Assembly (NCBI GenBank): GCA_028694715.1
Contig: JAQVKJ010000006.1
Coordinates: forward strand, 1 to 14,823
Origin: Weeksellaceae bacterium
GTDB taxonomy: Bacteria; Bacteroidota; Bacteroidia; Flavobacteriales; Weeksellaceae
Direction: 5' to 3'
DNA: 14,823 nucleotides
Shown here in pieces: positions 7,909 to 12,610 of this stretch. How positions within the stretch are numbered: the first letter of the stretch is position 1; each line of letters starts with the position of its first letter. The notes beneath the pieces are model-generated. The model was not told the origin of the DNA. It saw only the letters and a program-made list of their open reading frames with translations, and ran no database searches. The position numbers and the translations under genes were made by a program.

Positions 7909-7950
7909 AAGAAAGAATTTCTGTCCACTTGAATCTGATAAACGAGAAAA

Positions 7951-8466
7951 TTATGATAGCTGTTTTGGGTCTGTCTTGTAAGATAAATACAATAGTAGTA
8001 TGCTGACTACGGGCATTAGAATGTCTGTCCATAGCATTATTCCTGCATTCCCTGGTGCATAGTTGTTTTTTTCTATGATTTCGTATATATGTCCACCGGC
8101 CGCACCCCACAAGAACGCAGAAGTACTGATGACCAAACCCAATCTTAGTCCGAAATTTTTCTTGATTGACAATAAACCCATCAATCCAAAACCGAGACTG
8201 GCATAACCAACTTCTAACTGAAAAGGGCTGTCATCCCAACCGATAAATTCAGCAGCCATACTGTGAAATAATGTATGCATTATGGCATTATATACCCAAG
8301 ATACTCCGTGTGCCCAAAAACAATAATATTTGAAAATCGCTTCAATAACGAATGCTTTCGTGAGCCGTTTTCTGTGTTTGTAGATCGAAAAAAATGAAAA
8401 GATTAAGCCGATAACAAAAAAAGTAAGCGTGAAATTGCTTAGAATGTAATGTAGAAAATTTTCCAT
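7951..8466 (-). CDS. Small multi-pass membrane protein, DUF6790-like
   Basis: The protein has 171 residues and about five hydrophobic segments (near 9-29, 40-63, 86-102, 107-124 and 142-162). The loop IGWDDSPFQLEVG (75-87) with the following short-residue helix resembles the uncharacterised membrane family DUF6790; I make this match from memory. Conserved-looking polar residues inside or near membrane segments are H53, H64, H68 and H126 with E129, which could bind a metal or haem, but this is speculation. It has no signal peptide beyond the first membrane helix. It is the promoter-proximal gene of a probable two-gene unit with the lipoprotein hydrolase. Upstream is a long non-coding stretch with a candidate promoter and repeats. 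Confidence 0.72.
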   Translation of the reverse strand: MENFLHYILSNFTLTFFVIGLIFSFFSIYKHRKRLTKAFVIEAIFKYYCFWAHGVSWVYNAIMHTLFHSMAAEFIGWDDSPFQLEVGYASLGFGLMGLLSIKKNFGLRLGLVISTSAFLWGAAGGHIYEIIEKNNYAPGNAGIMLWTDILMPVVSILLLYLSYKTDPKQLS

Positions 8467-8569
8467 AGTATGTTGCGTTGAATGTTTTATAATAAAGAAT
8501 GTCAGTTGCTCACATTATCAACATGTTATTCTGTATCATGCGAATGGTTTTGAAAGTGTTTTGTTAGAA

Positions 8570-8577
8570 CAAACTTA
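8570..8577 (-). promoter_or_regulatory. Candidate -7 box for the DUF6790/hydrolase unit
   Basis: On the minus strand the bases read TAAGTTTG, a match to TAnnTTTG, about 104 bases before the DUF6790 start. No TTG is present at the expected -33 spacing. One copy of the ACTTAGG repeat overlaps this box and the other lies 21 bp upstream, which would suit an activator or repressor binding two turns of one helix face. Confidence 0.35.
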
Positions 8578-8681
8578 GGAAAAAATAAAATACACTTAGG
8601 TATTTTGTTTAAAAAAATATCATGGTTTTGAATCGGAATTTCTACTTATTCTTTCAGAAGCTTTTTCAATATTTGTGCGTA

Positions 8682-8699
8682 TGTATTTAATTAAATACA
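8682..8699. repeat. Perfect 18-bp palindrome
   Basis: TGTATTTAATTAAATACA equals its own reverse complement over all 18 bases. It sits 111 bases downstream of the cysN stop and about 215 bases upstream of the DUF6790 start. There is no adjoining T run on the minus strand, so an operator or similar protein site is more likely than a terminator. No second copy was noticed in the window. Confidence 0.6.
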
Positions 8700-8809
8700 A
8701 AAACCACCAAAACCAGAAGTATAGTATTCGTGTACAGCGTATTTAACGGGGATAATTTGAGGTTTCTAAAAAGGCATCATTTGCAACAAAACTCAAATTT
8801 GAGATTCAG

Positions 8810-10069
8810 TTACTCCAAAAATCCCACTCCTGCGGTATTGTTGTTTTTAAGGTCAATCAGTATGAATGCACCATTGGCTTTGTTTTCCTGAAACCGGTCA
8901 TAGTGAAGGATTTGTGCCAATTGAAGTTCAACAGTGCCCAGGTCATTCATCTTTAGCTCTGTTGCCGGTTTTTGATTCTCTGGTTTGTTTATATCCAGCT
9001 GATAATCAATTTTTTTCACCTTGGTTTTGATTCGATTCACACCGAATTGCATCAGATAGATGGAGGAGGGTTTCAAAGCGTTCTCATCCATCCAGCATAG
9101 TGTAGCTTTCACTGATTTGCTTTCGTGGATGTTTTCATTTTTTTTAATTAACAAATCTCCACGCGAAACCTGAATGTCGTCTTCAAGACGGATGCTGATG
9201 GAAGAACCTGAACTTGCCTTTTGGTAACATTGGTTAAAAAATCGGATTTCTTTGATTCTCGATTCTTTTTTGGATGGCAATACCATAACTTCGTCGCCCA
9301 CGCTCAACTGCCCACTTTTGAGTTTTCCAGCATAAGCTCTGTAATCATGAAAAGCTTCTGTGCGAGGGCGGATCACGGTTTGTACTTGAAAACGAGCCGG
9401 TGTATTTTCTTCAATACCCTCCAAATCGGTGTTTTCCAAATACTCCAGCAGCGAATTTCCTTTGTACCACGGCATTTTGTCTGATTTTCTCAAAATGTTC
9501 TCACCTTGCAAAGCACTGACCGGAATGTAACGGACCATTTGGTTTTTGTTTTTTCCTTTTTGGCGCAATAGTTCAAAATCATCAATGATTTTTTGATAAA
9601 CTTCGGATTCATAATTGACCAAATCCATTTTGTTCACTGCAACAATTATCTTCGTAATCCGCAGCAGATTACTGATGAAAAAGTGTCTTTTGGTTTGCTC
9701 CAATACACCGTTTCTCGCATCTATCAATATCAACGAGACATCTGCATTGGAAGCACCCGTGACCATATTTCGTGTGTATTCTATATGTCCGGGCGTGTCT
9801 GCAATGATATAGGAGCGCTTGGGTGTGGCAAAGTAAATGTGTGCAACATCGATGGTAATTCCCTGTTCTCGTTCTGCGGTCAGTCCGTCGGTGGCCATTG
9901 AGAAATCGAAATAGTCAAAACCTTTTGAACGGCTGCTTTTTTCGATGGCTTCAATTTTATCTTCTGTCAATGAGTGGGTGTCATACAAGATTCGGCCTAT
10001 CAGCGTTGACTTTCCGTCGTCCACACTTCCTGCGGTGCTTATTTTTAGTACTTGATTTTTTTGATTCAT
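8810..10069 (-). CDS. cysN: Sulfate adenylyltransferase subunit 1 (GTPase subunit)
   Basis: CysN is the GTP-hydrolysing subunit that drives formation of adenosine 5'-phosphosulfate (APS) from ATP and sulfate by CysD. I start at the ATG at 10067-10069, giving 419 residues, rather than the TTG at 10081; it follows the cysD stop by 12 bases. The EF-Tu-like GTPase domain shows GSVDDGKS (14-21), EREQGITIDVA in switch I, DTPGH (91-95) and NKMD (146-149), followed by two beta-barrel domains (about 225-419). It is shorter than E. coli CysN (475) and has no APS kinase (CysC) domain fused at the C-terminus. It is the last gene of the DUF2061-cysHDN operon. Confidence 0.95.
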   Translation of the reverse strand: MNQKNQVLKISTAGSVDDGKSTLIGRILYDTHSLTEDKIEAIEKSSRSKGFDYFDFSMATDGLTAEREQGITIDVAHIYFATPKRSYIIADTPGHIEYTRNMVTGASNADVSLILIDARNGVLEQTKRHFFISNLLRITKIIVAVNKMDLVNYESEVYQKIIDDFELLRQKGKNKNQMVRYIPVSALQGENILRKSDKMPWYKGNSLLEYLENTDLEGIEENTPARFQVQTVIRPRTEAFHDYRAYAGKLKSGQLSVGDEVMVLPSKKESRIKEIRFFNQCYQKASSGSSISIRLEDDIQVSRGDLLIKKNENIHESKSVKATLCWMDENALKPSSIYLMQFGVNRIKTKVKKIDYQLDINKPENQKPATELKMNDLGTVELQLAQILHYDRFQENKANGAFILIDLKNNNTAGVGFLE

Positions 10070-10081
10070 TTTATCTTGCAA

Positions 10082-10987
10082 TTAAAAATAACCTTGTTGT
10101 TTTCTTTCTTCCATTGCTGCTTCGGAGCGTTTGTCGTCAATTCTGGCACCTCTTTCAGATATTTTTGAATCTCTAATTTCTTGAATGACTTGCTCAAGCG
10201 AAAAGGCCAATGATTCCACTGCAGCAGTACAGCTCATATCGCCAATGGTTCTGAACCTGACAATTTTTTCTGTGACGATTTCCTCTTTCTCACGGTAAAC
10301 AAATTCGTCGTGTGCCGCCCAAATCAGATTGTCTCTTTCAAAGACGGGCCTTTTGTGTGCAAAATAAAGCGAGGGGATTTCAATTTTTTCTCTTTGTATA
10401 TATTGCCAAACATCTAACTCTGTCCAATTTGAAATAGGAAAAACCCTCACATTTTGTCCAAAATCTATACAGCCGTTCAGCATATCAAAAACTTCTGGGC
10501 GCTGATTCTTTTCGTCCCATTCGCCAAAATCATTTCTGACCGAAAAAATTCTTTCCTTGGCCCTTGCTTTTTCCTCATCCCTTCGTGCGCCACCAATGCA
10601 CGCATCAAAGCCATATTCTGATATTGCGCGCAGCAAAGTTTCGGTTTGCAAGCGGTTGCGGCTTGCGTATCTGCCTTTTTCTTCCTGAACCACACCAGAA
10701 TCTATGTCATCCTGAACATATTGTACATGGAGGGTCAATCCTAATTCCTCGACCAATTTGTCTCTGAAAGCAATGGTTTCGGGGAAATTATGTCCAGTGT
10801 CAATGTGCAAGAGCGGAAATGGAATTTTGGCCGGATAGAACGCCTTTTGGGCCAATCGCACCAGTGTAATCGAATCTTTTCCACCAGAAAACAAAAGTGC
10901 TGGTTTCTCAAACTGTGCAGCCACCTCGCGAAGGATGTATATCGCTTCGTCTTCTAAAGGATTGTTTTTTATCAATTCGTTCATCAT
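10082..10987 (-). CDS. cysD: Sulfate adenylyltransferase subunit 2
   Basis: CysD is the catalytic ATP sulfurylase subunit, making APS from sulfate and ATP together with CysN. I start at the ATG at 10985-10987, giving 301 residues, essentially the E. coli CysD length (302); a second ATG follows directly, and the longer frame to 11014 would overlap cysH and begins with unrelated residues. Motifs are the PP-loop SGGKDS (34-39), HIDTGHNFPE (61-70), the GGARRDEEKARAKER segment (132-146) and the typical C-terminus with RGARIDDKR and ERKQQGYF. It lies 8 bases after cysH and 12 before cysN, so the three are one transcript. Confidence 0.96.
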   Translation of the reverse strand: MMNELIKNNPLEDEAIYILREVAAQFEKPALLFSGGKDSITLVRLAQKAFYPAKIPFPLLHIDTGHNFPETIAFRDKLVEELGLTLHVQYVQDDIDSGVVQEEKGRYASRNRLQTETLLRAISEYGFDACIGGARRDEEKARAKERIFSVRNDFGEWDEKNQRPEVFDMLNGCIDFGQNVRVFPISNWTELDVWQYIQREKIEIPSLYFAHKRPVFERDNLIWAAHDEFVYREKEEIVTEKIVRFRTIGDMSCTAAVESLAFSLEQVIQEIRDSKISERGARIDDKRSEAAMEERKQQGYF

Positions 10988-10995
10988 TTTTGATT

Positions 10996-11604
10996 TTATG
11001 CGTGAATTCCACATTCTCTGTTGTCCAGAACCTTTGTGGGGTCGAAATATTTTTTTTCGTTGGGTAAGTCAAATTTTTTCAGATAAACTTCCAAATCTTC
11101 ATCTGTGTAATGATAAAATGGACTGACTTTCCATTCGTTGTTTTTGCCTTTGGACAGAATGTCAATGTTGTTTCTGAATTCGGTTTGACCGTGTCTGATG
11201 TTGGTAAACCACAAATCGGGTTGCCATTCGTTCATCGCCCTTCTGAATGGTTCTAACTTCACCTGTTCACTGAACATTTTGTGTTCGGGTGTATTGACTT
11301 CGGGTATGCCCATCGTAACATCTCTGTATCCGGTGCTTTGTTGTGGGACATAGATTTTTATATTCAGCTTCAATCTTTCAATCAATTGATTTGCATGTCG
11401 ATAAGTTTGCGGGGTGTTGTAACCGGTATCACACCAGATGACCGGAATGTCGGGTTTGAGTTGTGTCACCAAATGAAGCAGTGCACTTTCATAAGGTCTG
11501 AAGTTGGTGGTAATTATGGATTTTTCAGAGTTTGCAATCGCCCATTCCACAATTTCTTGTGGACTTTTATTGGCTAATTTTTGGTTGATTTTTATTGTGT
11601 CCAT
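10996..11604 (-). CDS. cysH: Phosphoadenylylsulfate reductase family (CysH)
   Basis: This enzyme reduces the activated sulfate to sulfite with thioredoxin or glutaredoxin. I start at the ATG at 11602-11604 (202 residues), which has GGGGAAAA upstream and clears the DUF2061 stop by 5 bases; starts at 11637 or 11622 would overlap that gene. Visible landmarks are TTNFRPYES (32-40) at the PP-loop-like site, IPVIWCDTGYNTP (53-65), EQVKLEPFRRAM (113-124) and the C-terminal catalytic cysteine in ECGIHA (C198). The only other cysteine is C58, so the CC...CxxC set that holds the 4Fe-4S cluster of APS reductases is absent. That predicts a PAPS-type enzyme, yet no APS kinase gene is in this operon. The canonical SFG of E. 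coli CysH is replaced by NFRP. Confidence 0.92.
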   Translation of the reverse strand: MDTIKINQKLANKSPQEIVEWAIANSEKSIITTNFRPYESALLHLVTQLKPDIPVIWCDTGYNTPQTYRHANQLIERLKLNIKIYVPQQSTGYRDVTMGIPEVNTPEHKMFSEQVKLEPFRRAMNEWQPDLWFTNIRHGQTEFRNNIDILSKGKNNEWKVSPFYHYTDEDLEVYLKKFDLPNEKKYFDPTKVLDNRECGIHA

Positions 11605-11609
11605 ATTTA

Positions 11610-11855
11610 TTATTTTCCCCATTTTACAATGTTCCAAGCCCTTTCATGAAAGTAATACAACAGTGTTTTGGTTATCAGTTCCAGCATGCCGATGGACAGT
11701 GCAACTGTTATTTTTCCGGTGATAATCCATGAGAGCAATATGGTGTCAAGCGTTCCCACAGCACGCCAAGACATTGCCTTTACAAAGCTTCTTAAGCGAT
11801 TCTCATCTCCGGGATTGTTGCTTTTTCGTATCTTTAATAACCGGCCAATTATCAT
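11610..11855 (-). CDS. DUF2061 family small membrane protein
   Basis: The protein has 81 residues. After a basic, soluble N-terminus (1-26) comes the family signature AMSWRAVGTLDT (27-38), then two hydrophobic segments (about 38-47 and 50-66) separated by TGK, an acidic E59, and the conserved TKTLLYYFHERAW (62-74) before WGK. This matches DUF2061, an uncharacterised inner-membrane family. It is the first gene of the cysHDN operon, ending 5 bases before cysH, which argues for a role tied to sulfate assimilation, for example sulfate or sulfite movement, but no activity can be assigned. The start at 11855 is preceded by a predicted Rrf2-type operator and a -7 box. Confidence 0.88.
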   Translation of the reverse strand: MIIGRLLKIRKSNNPGDENRLRSFVKAMSWRAVGTLDTILLSWIITGKITVALSIGMLELITKTLLYYFHERAWNIVKWGK

Positions 11856-11862
11856 AACATAT

Positions 11863-11887
11863 AAATCCTATCGGTTAAGTAGGATTT
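11863..11887. promoter_or_regulatory. 25-bp inverted repeat, probable Rrf2-family operator
   Basis: The arms AAATCCTA (11863-11870) and TAGGATTT (11880-11887) are perfect reverse complements around a 9-base spacer. With A at the first position, CC at 5-6, GG at 20-21 and T at the last, the site has the same 25-bp frame as the IscR type 2 motif (AxxxCC...GGxxxT), although the inner A and TA positions differ. It lies between the predicted -7 box and the DUF2061 start, covering the expected transcription start, so binding should repress. The neighbouring rrf2 gene is the natural candidate regulator. Confidence 0.6.
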
Positions 11888-11888
11888 G

Positions 11889-11896
11889 CAAATATA
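11889..11896 (-). promoter_or_regulatory. -7 box of the DUF2061-cysHDN operon
   Basis: The minus strand reads TATATTTG, an exact match to TAnnTTTG, 33 bases before the DUF2061 ATG and directly beside the 25-bp inverted repeat. No TTG is found at the -33 position, so the promoter may need an activator or simply be weak at that box. Confidence 0.5.
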
Positions 11897-12038
11897 AATG
11901 TATATTTTTAAAAGAAAAGAGTGGAATGGTTAAAATTCTCCCAATACCTATAACGATTCAAAGCTCAGTGTGAATTAAAGCGCATACATTCAGTAACTTA
12001 TGAACCGGATAAAATGTGAATAAATTTGAAATTTGAAA

Positions 12039-12473
12039 TCAATCCATTTTGAATTTTGGTGTTTCATCGGCGAGTTTCGCCAGACTTTTGTTGCGCAATA
12101 TGGCCAGGGTTTGGTCGCGTATTTCGAGCAAGAGATAATTGACTGTACAGCTGGCTTCATCGGGGCAATCGTCACAAATTTCATAATAATTCAAGCTGGC
12201 ACAGGGAAACATGGCGATGGGTCCGTTCAATAGCCTGAAGATGTCGGTCATCATGATTTCATCCGGTTTTTTGAGAAGATAATAACCACCGGTTTTGCCT
12301 TTTTTGGAAGCCAATATTCCGTTTTTCTTCAGCAGAAGAAGGATTGATTCTAAAAATTTATGTGAAATATTTTCGGCTTCTGCAATTTTATAAGCTGAAA
12401 TAGGCCCTTGTTCTGCGTTCCTGTACAGATGTACCAAAGCTTTGATTCCGTATTTGGTTTTGTTTGAAAGCAT
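12039..12473 (-). CDS. Rrf2 family transcriptional regulator with a cysteine cluster
   Basis: The protein has 144 residues. The N-terminal winged helix (about 1-80) has the standard Rrf2 layout: MLSNKTKYGIKALVHL, the recognition helix around ISHKFLESILLLLKKNG and the wing SKKGKTGGYYL. The linker and dimer helix carry four cysteines at 91, 100, 103 and 109 (spacing C-x8-C-x2-C-x5-C), where IscR has its cluster ligands C92, C98, C104 and H107. An Fe-S cluster or metal/thiol sensing role is therefore likely. Family members control Fe-S assembly, cysteine metabolism (CymR) or nitrosative stress; position directly upstream of the cysHDN operon on the same strand points to sulfur assimilation control. 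The gap to DUF2061 is 183 bases and contains a separate promoter and a dyad. Confidence 0.9.
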   Translation of the reverse strand: MLSNKTKYGIKALVHLYRNAEQGPISAYKIAEAENISHKFLESILLLLKKNGILASKKGKTGGYYLLKKPDEIMMTDIFRLLNGPIAMFPCASLNYYEICDDCPDEASCTVNYLLLEIRDQTLAILRNKSLAKLADETPKFKMD

Positions 12474-12477
12474 GATT

Positions 12478-12485
12478 CAAAATTA
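12478..12485 (-). promoter_or_regulatory. -7 box immediately before the rrf2 start codon
   Basis: The minus strand reads TAATTTTG (matching TAnnTTTG), ending only 4 bases before the ATG at 12471-12473. Transcription would then begin at or just inside the start codon, giving a leaderless message. No clear TTG lies at -33, so the assignment is tentative. Confidence 0.35.
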
Positions 12486-12570
12486 CATATTTTTTTGTCC
12501 ACAGTCCGGTTTGCTTGTTTAAATCTAAAAAAAACATTTATAATCGGTACTTAAAAAAATAAGAATCAAA

Positions 12571-12599
12571 AAAGTCAGTCCAAATGAATGGACTGACTT
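12571..12599 (-). terminator. Strong intrinsic terminator after the TonB receptor gene
   Basis: AAGTCAGTCC (12572-12581) and GGACTGACTT (12590-12599) form a perfect 10-bp stem with an 8-base loop. On the minus strand the hairpin runs directly into TTTTTT. It lies 11 bases after the receptor stop codon and insulates rrf2 from it. Confidence 0.92.
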
Positions 12600-12610
12600 C
12601 GGTGGTATTT

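Larger units (their letters stand above)
8467..8809. other. Gene-free stretch of about 340 bases with palindrome and repeats
   Basis: This stretch lies between the end of cysN and the start of the DUF6790-like gene, both leftward. It holds an 18-bp perfect palindrome (8682-8699), a 7-bp direct repeat ACTTAGG (8573-8579 and 8594-8600), a candidate -7 box on the minus strand, AACATGTT (8520-8527) and the 12-bp palindrome CTCAAATTTGAG (8792-8803) close to the cysN stop. I see no credible gene in it and no strong terminator for cysN. Confidence 0.55.

Noticed and set aside
7898..8110. A 70-codon minus-strand frame overlapping the DUF6790 gene and the start of the hydrolase
   Set aside because: It overlaps a better-supported gene with clear membrane segments in another frame and carries no motif.
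8792..8803. CTCAAATTTGAG as the cysN terminator
   Set aside because: It is a perfect 12-bp palindrome followed by TTTTG on the minus strand, but the hairpin would have only a 4-bp stem, too weak for a terminator call.
9593..9901. A 102-codon open frame on the plus strand inside cysN
   Set aside because: It is antisense to the conserved GTPase domain and encodes no plausible protein family.
12022..12039. Tandem heptamer AAATTTG AAATTTG AAAT at the end of rrf2
   Set aside because: It has only two and a half copies in A+T-rich sequence; chance is a sufficient explanation.
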